DNA of 64,000 nt from the NCBI GenBank assembly GCA_016840165.1, contig JAEOSU010000072.1:62001-126000 (forward strand). The letters run 5' to 3'. Within the stretch, counting starts at the first letter, position 1, and every line of letters begins with the position of its first letter. This DNA is from Promethearchaeota archaeon (GTDB taxonomy: Archaea > Asgardarchaeota > Lokiarchaeia > Sigyniarchaeales > SOKP01). Made by a program: the position numbers and the translations under genes. Positions 54,614-63,368 of this stretch are shown here, piece by piece. The notes beneath the pieces were generated by a model. The model worked only from the letters and a program-made list of their open reading frames with translations. It had not been told where the DNA came from and ran no database searches.

Positions 54614-56299
54614 TTAGTTTATGAATGATACTGTCTTATCAACATAATCTAAATAATTTTGGATCTCCATATTTTTCTTAGCCTTATCCCATGAATATTC
54701 ATTTTTCATTATCTCAGCTACAATTTCTGCCGCTTCAGATGCTTTTCGATGGTCAATCCATAGTGACATTTCAGTTCGACGACAGAATAAATCGATTAGA
54801 TGGGTGGTTAATTCGTATCGTAGCGTATAAACAATTTCTGCCTTTATAAAATAGTTCTCATCAATGATTTTCTCCTTAAGTGTAGGATCTTGTCTGATTA
54901 ATTCAAGGATTTTGAGCGCTCCTTTGCCATATTGTTGATAAAGATGGTCTGAACCGTCATTATCCAATTCAATATCGAACTTTTGACGAGCTTTTTCCCA
55001 ATCCTCCTTTTGAAATGCTATAATATATTCTTGTCTTGAAAAATGTTTCTCTCTCTTAATATTGGAAAATATATTTAGCTCTTCTATTTTTTCAAATAAA
55101 TCTTCTGCCATAGCTCTCCAAGTTGTCAACTTTCCACCAGTAATAGTCATTAATCCATCTTTAGAATGAAAGATAAGATGTTTTCGAGAGATCTCACTTT
55201 CAGATTTACCTTTTTGCATGACTAATGGCCGTATTCCCGCATATGTAGACAATATATTCTTATAATCTAATTCCGCATTCGGAAAATAATATTTAGCAGC
55301 TTCAATGAGATAATCCGCATCCTCCTTATCACAAAAGGGATTTGCTAAATCTCCCTTATAATCAGTATCAGTGGTTCCGACTATTGTATAATGTTCATTT
55401 CGGGGCAATACAAATAAAAATCTACCATCAGATTTAGAACGGAGTATAGTTGCCATATTATTTTTAACATGCTCTCTTCTAAACTGTAGATGTACTCCCT
55501 TTGTCGGTCGTATTACTGGATTCGGAATATCATCTGGATAGTTCTCCACTAACTCGTCCGTCCATATTCCAGTCGCATTTACTACTAATTTGGCTTTTAC
55601 TTCAAATTCAATATTGTGTTCCAAATCCATGCATTTTATTCCATATATTTTCCCCTCATGTTTAAGGTATCCTATTACTTTGCAATAACTCAGAGCGTCA
55701 GCTCCCCGAATCACGGCTTCTTTGATAGTCTCTAGTGTTAGACGAGCATCATCGACGTTATTATCGTAATAAACAGCACCTCCTAGATTTCCCTCTCTAA
55801 TATACTCTGGTTCCATTTCGAATACCTCTTCAGGAGAATACCACTTGTATTGTTTATAGTTTTTAAACTCTGAATCCTTGTCGCTTAGAAAATCGTAAAC
55901 TTTACAAGCACCCTCAATTACCCGTTTTTTATATGTGCTACCTTCTAGATGTACAAACAAAAATGGTAGAGGGCGTATCAAATGTGGTATATGAACCCTC
56001 ATCCAATTCCTTTCTCTCGTAGCCTCCTTAACTAGGTCCATATCGCCATGACTAAGATATCGGATACCTCCATGTGCTAATTTTGTACTTCGCGACGAAG
56101 TCCCAGCTGAAAAGTCTTGCATGTCAATGATTGCAACCTTAAGACCTCTCATCGTAGCTTCTCTCGCGACTCCAGAACCTGTGATACCCGCTCCAATAAT
56201 AAATATATCATAAATTATAGATTCTAAATTCTGTCTAATTTTACTTCTTGCTTTTTCATTCCACAATCCGTCAAATAATCTCTCTTCTAAATTTGCCAT
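54614..56299 (-). CDS. glpD: FAD-dependent glycerol-3-phosphate dehydrogenase
   Basis: The 561-residue flavoprotein oxidises sn-glycerol 3-phosphate to dihydroxyacetone phosphate. The FAD-binding loop is IFIIGAGITGSGVAREA, followed by QDFSAGTSSRSTKLAHGGIRYL (substrate region), and RPTKGVHLQF and GTTDTDYKGD typical of GlpD/GlpA. TITGGKLTTWRAMAEDL precedes the C-terminal helical domain. GTG 56308 is in frame, but ATG 56299 fits. It lies 69 bases after a PfkB-type kinase gene on the same strand. The role may be glycerol breakdown or phospholipid turnover. Confidence 0.93.
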   Translation of the reverse strand: MANLEERLFDGLWNEKARSKIRQNLESIIYDIFIIGAGITGSGVAREATMRGLKVAIIDMQDFSAGTSSRSTKLAHGGIRYLSHGDMDLVKEATRERNWMRVHIPHLIRPLPFLFVHLEGSTYKKRVIEGACKVYDFLSDKDSEFKNYKQYKWYSPEEVFEMEPEYIREGNLGGAVYYDNNVDDARLTLETIKEAVIRGADALSYCKVIGYLKHEGKIYGIKCMDLEHNIEFEVKAKLVVNATGIWTDELVENYPDDIPNPVIRPTKGVHLQFRREHVKNNMATILRSKSDGRFLFVLPRNEHYTIVGTTDTDYKGDLANPFCDKEDADYLIEAAKYYFPNAELDYKNILSTYAGIRPLVMQKGKSESEISRKHLIFHSKDGLMTITGGKLTTWRAMAEDLFEKIEELNIFSNIKREKHFSRQEYIIAFQKEDWEKARQKFDIELDNDGSDHLYQQYGKGALKILELIRQDPTLKEKIIDENYFIKAEIVYTLRYELTTHLIDLFCRRTEMSLWIDHRKASEAAEIVAEIMKNEYSWDKAKKNMEIQNYLDYVDKTVSFIN

Positions 56300-56368
56300 T
56301 GATATCACAAAGTAGAATCTTAGATGTTAATTAAAATTTATTTGATTGTTTAACATATTTTAAATTAA

Positions 56369-57553
56369 TCAGGGAAAGTAAGGTTTGTCTTCTAGAACGA
56401 ATTCCATGTATCTTTCAATGTACTGAATTAGCTGATTAAAACTTGGAGAAAATCCTGTTCGTACAAAAATCGCTGTTAAAGCATTTCCAATTAATATTGA
56501 TTCGGGAGGAGTCATCTTGGTTGTGAGTGATAGTGCAACTCCCGAGTTAAAATGATCTCCTGCAGCAACTGTAAACTTTGGGGTTGATGTATAACCCTCT
56601 GTAATCCAATAATGATCGGAATAAGTTGAAATGGTAGCAAAATGAGGTGAATGAATAACAAAATATGATAAATTAATTTCATCATTAATTAATCGCCCTC
56701 CTTTGACAAAATCTTTATTGTTTTCTTTTTTGGGTGTAATAGGTTTAACATTACTTAAAATGTGAGAAAGCCTAATGGCTTCTCGATCGTTAACGGTTAG
56801 CATTACTGGGATTTCTTGATCTACTTTTTGGAGTATCGCAATCATCTTATTAATATCCTCTTTCGATCGCTTTGTAATATCTGCAATGTCCACAAAAAAA
56901 AGTTTACTTTTTTTGTCTGTAACAGAAGGGAATAGGTTATCCAAGAAATAATCCCAAATATCATTTAGATGTGGGATTAAAGCCCAGTGTCCAAATCCAA
57001 GTATATTGGATTTATTAATATACTCTATTAATTTTGATTTTGAGACAGATTTCATAAGTGTTTCCGGATTTATATTAAGAATCGGTTCAAAATCTGTAAT
57101 CATTATTTTTCCATCATCAAACTCCAATCCAAGAGTCTCTCCTGGATTTGCGATTGATATTGATTCTACTAAGGATGATGATTTATAATATTGAGAAAGA
57201 TCAGGGCGTCCTAACGCCGCCACTAAAATGGTTTTAACACCTAAAGCATTTAACGCTCGACTGGTATTAGGAGCAAAACCTCCAAATATTCTCTTTTTTA
57301 AAACTCTCTCAATATTAGCAGAACTTCCTGCGATATCAATAATTAAAGTACCAAATTCCTTCATTGATTCCATTCTATCCCAATTTATCGCATCACTTCT
57401 ACTCTTGACTATTGAATAAAGTAAATCCAGATATCCATCAAAACCTAAAAAGCATGTCTTTATTATGGCTTGACGTTTAAAAGTATCGAGTTTAGGACTA
57501 ATATTATCGAGAGTTTCTAAAGTTACATCATATGCATTCAGCCTTTCGTACAT
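56369..57553 (-). CDS. PfkB/ribokinase-superfamily kinase
   Basis: The 394-residue protein has the ribokinase fold: GGFAPNTSRALNALGVKTILVAALG is the substrate-lid region, and AAGDHFNSGVALSL is the ATP and catalytic-base loop (GAGD in most members; the Asp is kept, the first Gly is Ala). The length is above the usual 300 for PfkB, with an extended N-terminal part. The substrate is unknown. Its placement before a glycerol-3-phosphate dehydrogenase gene suggests sugar or polyol phosphate metabolism, but a sugar or nucleoside kinase is equally possible. Confidence 0.75.
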   Translation of the reverse strand: MYERLNAYDVTLETLDNISPKLDTFKRQAIIKTCFLGFDGYLDLLYSIVKSRSDAINWDRMESMKEFGTLIIDIAGSSANIERVLKKRIFGGFAPNTSRALNALGVKTILVAALGRPDLSQYYKSSSLVESISIANPGETLGLEFDDGKIMITDFEPILNINPETLMKSVSKSKLIEYINKSNILGFGHWALIPHLNDIWDYFLDNLFPSVTDKKSKLFFVDIADITKRSKEDINKMIAILQKVDQEIPVMLTVNDREAIRLSHILSNVKPITPKKENNKDFVKGGRLINDEINLSYFVIHSPHFATISTYSDHYWITEGYTSTPKFTVAAGDHFNSGVALSLTTKMTPPESILIGNALTAIFVRTGFSPSFNQLIQYIERYMEFVLEDKPYFP

Positions 57554-57582
57554 AGATAATGATATTAAAGCTTTTATTTAAA

Positions 57583-58554
57583 TTAATCAGATAATAAACG
57601 ACTCAAAATGAGTGGAAGGGAATATATATCCCAATAATTATGATGTATTATTTCTCGTATTACTCCCACGTATCTGTAAGGGTCTTCGAGATATAATTTA
57701 TAACAGAATCCCACCAAACTACTTGGGAGTTCATTGTCTCTTTTGATTTCTAAGAGTTTTCTTTCCATATTAGTGAGGGTATAGCTGTTGAACATTCCTT
57801 TATATTTTCTACGACAGTTATGATACAAATCAATATGGTGATACCTTGTATTCGAGTTTTCATAAGGAATTTCATCACTGGAAATCATAGGATTTTCTTC
57901 GAAAAAATACAAAAGTCGATTTGCTATATAAGGAATATCAAAACTTTTACCATTAAAAGAGATAAAGCATTTAAAATAAGGGAGAATTTGTTTACGGAAA
58001 TGGTCGCATATTGCAATTTCCTCTTCTAAATCTCGAGCAAATAGAATTCTTATCTGAAATTGATTATCTTGAAAAAAGCCAAGGCCAATTATGATTATTG
58101 GACTATCATATATACCTAGCGTTTCAATGTCAATAAATAGAAGATCTTGGAGATTGAAGCAAAATGATACATCTAAATCATAGATATAACTATTCTGTAA
58201 GAGACGCTCGTATTCTTTTCTTTTTATTAATTCTATTAACTCTAAGGCAGATTTATTATATCGCTTATGGATTCTTAAATCTAAAATGGATTTAACTCCT
58301 TTCTTCACCAAGTTTTGCTCTATTTTTTCTCCGATATAATACACGGTCTTGAGATTTCTAAGAAGTTTTTTCCGAGTGGCAAGTAAATTTAAATTCCAAC
58401 TAGGATTTTCAACTGACCAGCTAAGTTCCATAAAAGAGCCAAAATCATTGGTGATAATTGAATGTTGATCAAAAATATGCTCTAATTTCTCTCCGCTATA
58501 TTGATCTAGCAATGCACTGATATCAAAACTATCAAAATTATAGTAATAATCCAT
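57583..58554 (-). CDS. YprB-like RNase H-fold exonuclease
   Basis: The C-terminal two-thirds is a DEDD-type nuclease domain: LLFIDIETLG supplies the first Asp-Glu pair, FISFNGKSFDIPYI the next Asp, and HHNYWDIYSLPLIL the last. HIDLYHNCRRKYK and SYTLTNMERKLL are typical of the YprB ribonuclease H-like family. The N-terminal 100 residues include TVYYIGEKIEQNLVKKGVKS, possibly a helix-hairpin-helix. It probably acts on DNA or RNA in repair or processing; the substrate is not known. Confidence 0.8.
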   Translation of the reverse strand: MDYYYNFDSFDISALLDQYSGEKLEHIFDQHSIITNDFGSFMELSWSVENPSWNLNLLATRKKLLRNLKTVYYIGEKIEQNLVKKGVKSILDLRIHKRYNKSALELIELIKRKEYERLLQNSYIYDLDVSFCFNLQDLLFIDIETLGIYDSPIIIIGLGFFQDNQFQIRILFARDLEEEIAICDHFRKQILPYFKCFISFNGKSFDIPYIANRLLYFFEENPMISSDEIPYENSNTRYHHIDLYHNCRRKYKGMFNSYTLTNMERKLLEIKRDNELPSSLVGFCYKLYLEDPYRYVGVIREIIHHNYWDIYSLPLILSRLLSD

Positions 58555-58659
58555 TATCTTAAGTAAAAGTATTGAAATATTTATTAATTCATGCTCTTAA
58601 GATTTTTAATAAAAGTAATACCATAGAAAGGATTGAATGATTTTGAGTTATACAACGTA

Positions 58660-59994
58660 TTAGTAGTTAATTTTAGGAATAGTATCATCTCTTTCACTGC
58701 GAGAGGGTTTATATTTAAAGAATCTTCGTGATTCACTATCCTCTAAGACATAATTGCTTCCTCCGCCATGTACCATACAATAAGGATCCAGCAGACCAAT
58801 TTCATTCGCATATTGCCGAGTAAATCCTCGACCCCCCATAGTCCTGAAACAATGTATGGCACTTTCAAACCCTAATTCCGTTGTACTAATCTTTAGTCCC
58901 ATAGCATTAGCTGCCATCAGTTTTGAGCTTCCCAGTTCAGGATCTTCATCCAATTGTCTTGTGTAGTTAATTAACGCAGATATATGCAAATTTAATTCTC
59001 TTATTTTCCGAGATATTGGAAATCTGATAACTTGATATTGATGTAATCTTTTTTCAAATTGTCTTCGTTGCAAGGCATATGCATGAGAATAAAGTAGTTT
59101 TTTCATTGCATCACCTAATGCTTCAGCGCTAATTACCAATCTTTCTTCAGTTAATTGATGAAATGCGATATCTAAACCATGACCTTGCAGAAGGTTCTCT
59201 TTTGGGATTTCAACTCTGTCAAAGATAAGCCTACTTACAAATGCATCAGTCATACCATAAGTTCTTACACGCATACTACGAAAATCCTTTACTTGTTGAT
59301 TTTCAGTTTCAAAAATTATTGCACCTAATTGCCCATTGTCTAATCGGCCATATATTATGATATAATCAGCGATCATTCCATTAGTAATAAATAATTTCTT
59401 ACCTTTTGCAATGATTTTATCATCTTTTTCATATAATCTTAACTCCATTCTAAAGATATCTGATCCCGCATTGAATTCTGTCATTGCAGAAGCACCTACT
59501 TGACCATCTTTTGCGACGGGAATTAGGTAACGCTCTTTTTGCCATTCATTTGCCGCATAATTAACAGGATTGCAATATAAGGTACCACCCGCCAGTCTTC
59601 CCATTTCAATACTGTAATTTCCGGCGATATATCTCTCACTATATTCACTCCAGCGCCCTCCACATAATGCATAAGCTATTAATGCATTACGTGTAATTCT
59701 ACCTACTTCATAATCATCAGTATTTAGAACCGTTGAATAGTAGCCTCTTTTAGCTAATTTTTTCATGATCCCTATGACTATCTCTTTCTTCTTTTCTTGA
59801 GTAGGTTCTTCAACAAAATAGTTTAATTCTTCTAATTTTCTTAATTCGACATCAATTTCGTTTTCAATAAATTCGTATAATTCTGCTAAAAATTCCTTCT
59901 CATTTGATTTAAGAACGGGATTATTTAATAAATCTAATTCAGGGACATAGCGCTGGATTTTAATCTTTTCAAATTCGCTGATTCTTGTATCCAT
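58660..59994 (-). CDS. Acyl-CoA dehydrogenase-family flavoprotein
   Basis: The 444-residue protein follows the acyl-CoA dehydrogenase fold: ASAMTEFNAGSDIF (FAD and substrate loop), KGKKLFITNGMIADYIIIYG, VEIPKENLLQGHG in the beta domain, and GGRGFTRQYANEIGLL near the C-terminus. After that segment most members have YEGT with the catalytic Glu; here the sequence is CMVHGGGSNYVL, with no Glu at the aligned position. Either the base is elsewhere, as in isovaleryl-CoA dehydrogenase, or the protein catalyses another reaction. It is divergent from a thiolase-like/DUF35 pair. Confidence 0.85.
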   Translation of the reverse strand: MDTRISEFEKIKIQRYVPELDLLNNPVLKSNEKEFLAELYEFIENEIDVELRKLEELNYFVEEPTQEKKKEIVIGIMKKLAKRGYYSTVLNTDDYEVGRITRNALIAYALCGGRWSEYSERYIAGNYSIEMGRLAGGTLYCNPVNYAANEWQKERYLIPVAKDGQVGASAMTEFNAGSDIFRMELRLYEKDDKIIAKGKKLFITNGMIADYIIIYGRLDNGQLGAIIFETENQQVKDFRSMRVRTYGMTDAFVSRLIFDRVEIPKENLLQGHGLDIAFHQLTEERLVISAEALGDAMKKLLYSHAYALQRRQFEKRLHQYQVIRFPISRKIRELNLHISALINYTRQLDEDPELGSSKLMAANAMGLKISTTELGFESAIHCFRTMGGRGFTRQYANEIGLLDPYCMVHGGGSNYVLEDSESRRFFKYKPSRSERDDTIPKINY

Positions 59995-60139
59995 TTTAAA
60001 TCAATAAATTAAAGTAGTATATCTTGAATATTATAACTCTAGTAATTTTAAAAGTTTAAAGGTAAAAAAACTTTATAACTAACAAATTTAATTGATTTTA
60101 AAAAAAATTTAAAAATTTAACAATAAGAGTTTGAAAAAA

Positions 60140-61561
60140 ATGATTAAATTTAGTGATAAGCAATTAAAGATACCAGAAATGAGTAAGCCAGTCTACTTAG
60201 CCACTGTTGGCATGTCAAAATTTGATCGTGCATTTCCAGAAACAAGAACTGAGGAGCTATGTATTCAAGCGTTAACAGCTGCAGCAGATTTTGTGAACAT
60301 GACTCCAGCTGAATTGAAAAGCTTTATTCATACTGCATATTATGGGCATTTTGCGGATCATTTTGGTGATCAATTACTCGGAGAAGCAGTAATACATGAT
60401 AGACTTGGATTGGATCCTTTAGGAACTATTGGTGTTAAAACAGGTGGTGCTACAGGTGGATCAACCATGTGGGAAGCAATTAAAGCAGTAGCTTCTGGGT
60501 ATAGTGACTGTGCTTTGGCTCTAGGCTGGGAACGTATGGATGAGGTTCCTACAGATGAGGGAAATCATCTAATTTCATGCGCTGCTGATAAAGATTGGGA
60601 AACTCCACTTGGTCACATTTATACAGGTTATTATGCAGTTATGGCTCAAAGGTATTGGCAGATATTTGGGAAAGCTGAAGATTCTTTTAGGAAAACTATG
60701 GCTGAAATTGCGGTTAAGAATCGAGGATATGCAAGAATGAATCCACACGCACACGGTCCTATGAAAATAACTGTGGAAGATGTTATTAACTCCCCCGTTG
60801 TAGCATATCCCCTCCGAGCCCTAGATTGTTGTTTAATGAGTGTCGGCTCTGCCTGTGGAATTGTATGTGATGAGAAAACGGCGTATGAAATAACCGATAA
60901 GCCTCTTCGGATTTGGATTGGTGCAGGAAGCCATACTTTAAGAGTTGCTGATCGACGTGATATGAAAATCCCACTTCTACCCAATGAAGAACCGGGTCAA
61001 TATGACGATCTAGGTAAAAAATTTCCAGGCGGAGATAGATATCCTGGATTTAGTAGCTTCTTAGCCGCTCGTATTGCTGCCTACTATGCTTATAATATGA
61101 CAGGGGTAGTGGATCCAAGCGAAGATTTAGATGTAGTTGAACTTCATGATGCATTTACAATAAGTGATATTCAATCATATGAAGATATTGGAATTAGACC
61201 ATATGGACAGGGTAGGGACTATATTGAATCTGGTGATGCCTATGTTATAAATCCAAAGACGAATAAACCTGGAAAATTACCAAGCAATCCATGTGGAGGG
61301 CTTATAGGCTGTATGCATGCTGTGGGTGCTACAGGACTAATGCAAATCGCAGAAATCGGTTATCACATTTGGAATCGATGGGATGAAATTCATGAGCCAG
61401 AAGAAAAATGGAAAGCTTTTGGTCGGGAAAAACCAAAAGATTGGACGAGTTTACAAGTAAAAGGAGCCAAACGTGGATTAGCTATTAGTCATGCGGGAGT
61501 AGGTTCGCATGTTACCTGTACCATTTTAATGGATCCTAATCATTTAATCAAGGAGGATTAA
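60140..61561 (+). CDS. Thiolase-like protein without the acyl-accepting cysteine
   Basis: The 473-residue protein matches the archaeal SCP-x-like thiolase family: YLATVGMSKFDRAFPETRTE, ALALGWERM, VVELHDAFTISDIQ and CMHAVGATG with the catalytic His. At the nucleophile position it reads KTGGATGGS, so Gly103 replaces Cys. The second cysteine segment is also changed (SHAGVGSHVTC). An insertion of about 60 residues relative to the 18062 protein lies before the C-terminal part. ATG 60140 is preferred over TTG 60131. The last codons contain the ribosome-binding site of the DUF35 gene, implying coupled translation and a protein complex. Confidence 0.85.
   Translation: MIKFSDKQLKIPEMSKPVYLATVGMSKFDRAFPETRTEELCIQALTAAADFVNMTPAELKSFIHTAYYGHFADHFGDQLLGEAVIHDRLGLDPLGTIGVKTGGATGGSTMWEAIKAVASGYSDCALALGWERMDEVPTDEGNHLISCAADKDWETPLGHIYTGYYAVMAQRYWQIFGKAEDSFRKTMAEIAVKNRGYARMNPHAHGPMKITVEDVINSPVVAYPLRALDCCLMSVGSACGIVCDEKTAYEITDKPLRIWIGAGSHTLRVADRRDMKIPLLPNEEPGQYDDLGKKFPGGDRYPGFSSFLAARIAAYYAYNMTGVVDPSEDLDVVELHDAFTISDIQSYEDIGIRPYGQGRDYIESGDAYVINPKTNKPGKLPSNPCGGLIGCMHAVGATGLMQIAEIGYHIWNRWDEIHEPEEKWKAFGREKPKDWTSLQVKGAKRGLAISHAGVGSHVTCTILMDPNHLIKED
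61551..61557 (+). promoter_or_regulatory. Strong ribosome-binding site of the DUF35 gene
   Basis: AGGAGGA lies inside the last codons of the thiolase-like gene, nine bases before the ATG at 61567. It fits the anti-Shine-Dalgarno core perfectly and is the strongest such site I noticed in the window. It suggests that the DUF35 protein is made in step with its neighbour. Confidence 0.75.
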
Positions 61562-61566
61562 AAAAA

Positions 61567-62169
61567 ATGCCGAAAACAGAAGAGGAAAAGGGTTTTGTTG
61601 ATATAGTTAATGGAAGGTATAAACCGAGGGGAAAATTTCACATAATAGAGAAAAATCAACCCATAATTAACAAGGACACGGGAAAATTAGCAGGAGTAAC
61701 AAATCCAAGAGATATGACCTATATCCATTCTTACGGTGGTGAAGCTCCATTTTTCGAAGGAATAGGTAAAGGAAAACTTTTAGCAACCCGATGTGATAAT
61801 CCAAAATGTGATAGCAAGGGTTCGATTTTTGAGCCTTTCAGAATTTATTGTCCTGATTGTTTAAGAAAAGCCACTATAGTTGATATCACAGAAAAAGCAC
61901 GTAACACTGCGAAAATTCATTCCTTTATTATTACTCATCGTTCAGGAGCGTTTAATACTCTACCTAAACCTATAAAATTCATTAATGTTGAGTTTGATGA
62001 AGAAGTAGTCACTATTCTGATGAGCGTATTAGTCGTAGGAGAACCAGAGATTGGAAAGAGAGTAGTACCAATTTTTCGAACAAAAGACCCCACCTATACT
62101 ATTATGGACTTAATGTTTGTTCTTGAAGGTACTCCCGAATCAGAACTACCTGAAGGATTCACATTTTAA
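61567..62169 (+). CDS. DUF35 zinc-ribbon/OB-fold protein, thiolase partner
   Basis: The 200-residue protein has a zinc ribbon (CDNPKCDSKG and YCPDCLRK) followed by an OB-fold (AKIHSFIITHRSG, PIKFINVEFDEEVVTILMSV), the DUF35 architecture. It is longer at the N-terminus than the 20217 paralogue by about 75 residues. Six bases separate it from the stop of the thiolase-like gene. DUF35 proteins hold thiolase-fold enzymes in complexes; in the Ltp2-ChsH2 aldolase the DUF35 subunit shapes the acyl-CoA site. A similar complex is likely here. Confidence 0.88.
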   Translation: MPKTEEEKGFVDIVNGRYKPRGKFHIIEKNQPIINKDTGKLAGVTNPRDMTYIHSYGGEAPFFEGIGKGKLLATRCDNPKCDSKGSIFEPFRIYCPDCLRKATIVDITEKARNTAKIHSFIITHRSGAFNTLPKPIKFINVEFDEEVVTILMSVLVVGEPEIGKRVVPIFRTKDPTYTIMDLMFVLEGTPESELPEGFTF

Positions 62170-62187
62170 ACTAAATAATCTTTTATA

Positions 62188-62195
62188 TTTTTTTT
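62188..62195 (+). terminator. T-rich possible transcription terminator
   Basis: A run of eight T follows the DUF35 stop by about 20 bases, in the 88-base gap between convergent genes. Archaeal termination often uses such tracts. There is no stem-loop. Confidence 0.35.
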
Positions 62196-62257
62196 ATATA
62201 TATACCTAAGAGAAAAAAAGAGAAATAAAAAAATTTTGTAAAAAAGGAATTTGTTGC

Positions 62258-63196
62258 TTAAAGTTCTACATGCTCCTTTTTAAGATGGAAGATTTTTCTT
62301 GCTTCGTCGCCTTGAGCAATTTCCCTTCCTGCAACTTCCGCTACCTTTTTAGCCCATGCTACTTGTTCATAACTTCCTTTTGCTAATTCACCAGATATAA
62401 CACGGGTATTATCTTCTAAACCAACTCGAATATGCCCTCCTAATGCGGCAGCACATAAACCAGCTGAGAATTGTTGTTTGGAAACCCCACAAACGCTCCA
62501 TGTAGCATCTTCAGGTATAAGTTCTAATAATAAGGATAAATTCTTAGGTGAGAACGGAATACCTCCAAGAACACCCCATACAAACTGGAAGTGTAGTGGT
62601 TGAGCAAATGTGCTTTCATCCCGATTGAGGAAAAGCATATTATACAGCCCTCCTAAGTCATATATCTCCATTTCTGGTTTTGTTCTTGCTTTTTTCATTT
62701 CTTTAGCAAACTTCGAAATAGTTTTAAAAGTATTAGCAAAAATATTTCCCGCTCCCATTCCTACTTTTCCAGTTCTATAATCTCCTACAGCAAAATTCAT
62801 AGATGCTGTATTCAAGGAAGCTAATGGGGGTTTAAATGTTTGAACGGGCGCAATTCTTTGCTTATCTGTAGCCACTGAACTAATAGCGCTACTTAAATTA
62901 ATAATCACATCCGGAGCTTTTGATTTAATATTATCTAATACATCTTTAATAAGATCTAATTCATGAGTAGGATTCCCTTTTTCTGGATCTCTTGCATGAA
63001 TATGGACAATCGCAGCACCCGCATCGTAACATTTTTTAGCTTCATCTCCAAATTCTTCTGCTGTATAAGGAACGGAAGGATTATTGGCCTTTGTGGTAAT
63101 TGCACCAGCTAAAGCTGCTGAAATAACCAACTTATTTTCTGGATTTGATTCAGACATGTTTAATTTACACTTTTTAGTATTTAGATTGTTATTCAT
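62258..63196 (-). CDS. BKACE-family (DUF849) beta-keto acid cleavage enzyme
   Basis: The 312-residue TIM-barrel protein belongs to the family of 3-keto-5-aminohexanoate cleavage enzymes, which use acetyl-CoA to split beta-keto acids. The N-terminal GAITTKANNPSVPYTAEE and GAAIVHIHARDPEKG (zinc-binding HxH) segments and the C-terminal GGHIRVGLEDNTRV are typical. An in-frame ATG at 63157 would remove a 13-residue extension lacking family similarity and may be the real start. Its place among thiolase-like and acyl-CoA genes suggests a shared beta-keto acid route. The substrate is not known. Confidence 0.9.
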   Translation of the reverse strand: MNNNLNTKKCKLNMSESNPENKLVISAALAGAITTKANNPSVPYTAEEFGDEAKKCYDAGAAIVHIHARDPEKGNPTHELDLIKDVLDNIKSKAPDVIINLSSAISSVATDKQRIAPVQTFKPPLASLNTASMNFAVGDYRTGKVGMGAGNIFANTFKTISKFAKEMKKARTKPEMEIYDLGGLYNMLFLNRDESTFAQPLHFQFVWGVLGGIPFSPKNLSLLLELIPEDATWSVCGVSKQQFSAGLCAAALGGHIRVGLEDNTRVISGELAKGSYEQVAWAKKVAEVAGREIAQGDEARKIFHLKKEHVEL

Positions 63197-63368
63197 ATAT
63201 GATTATATTAAATTAAAATTGATCATCTTTCTATTTAAATTTTAAAAATTGGGTCTTGTAGAACTTACTTTTTTATACAAACCAAATAAAAACTATTTAT
63301 AGATCAATTATTCAATATAATAATAATTTAAATGAATTTTTAAAAATTAAAAGACATGGAATTCAAAA

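Noticed and set aside
60646..60984. Leftward 112-codon frame inside the thiolase-like gene
   Set aside because: It is fully antisense to conserved thiolase-fold sequence, with no motif of its own.
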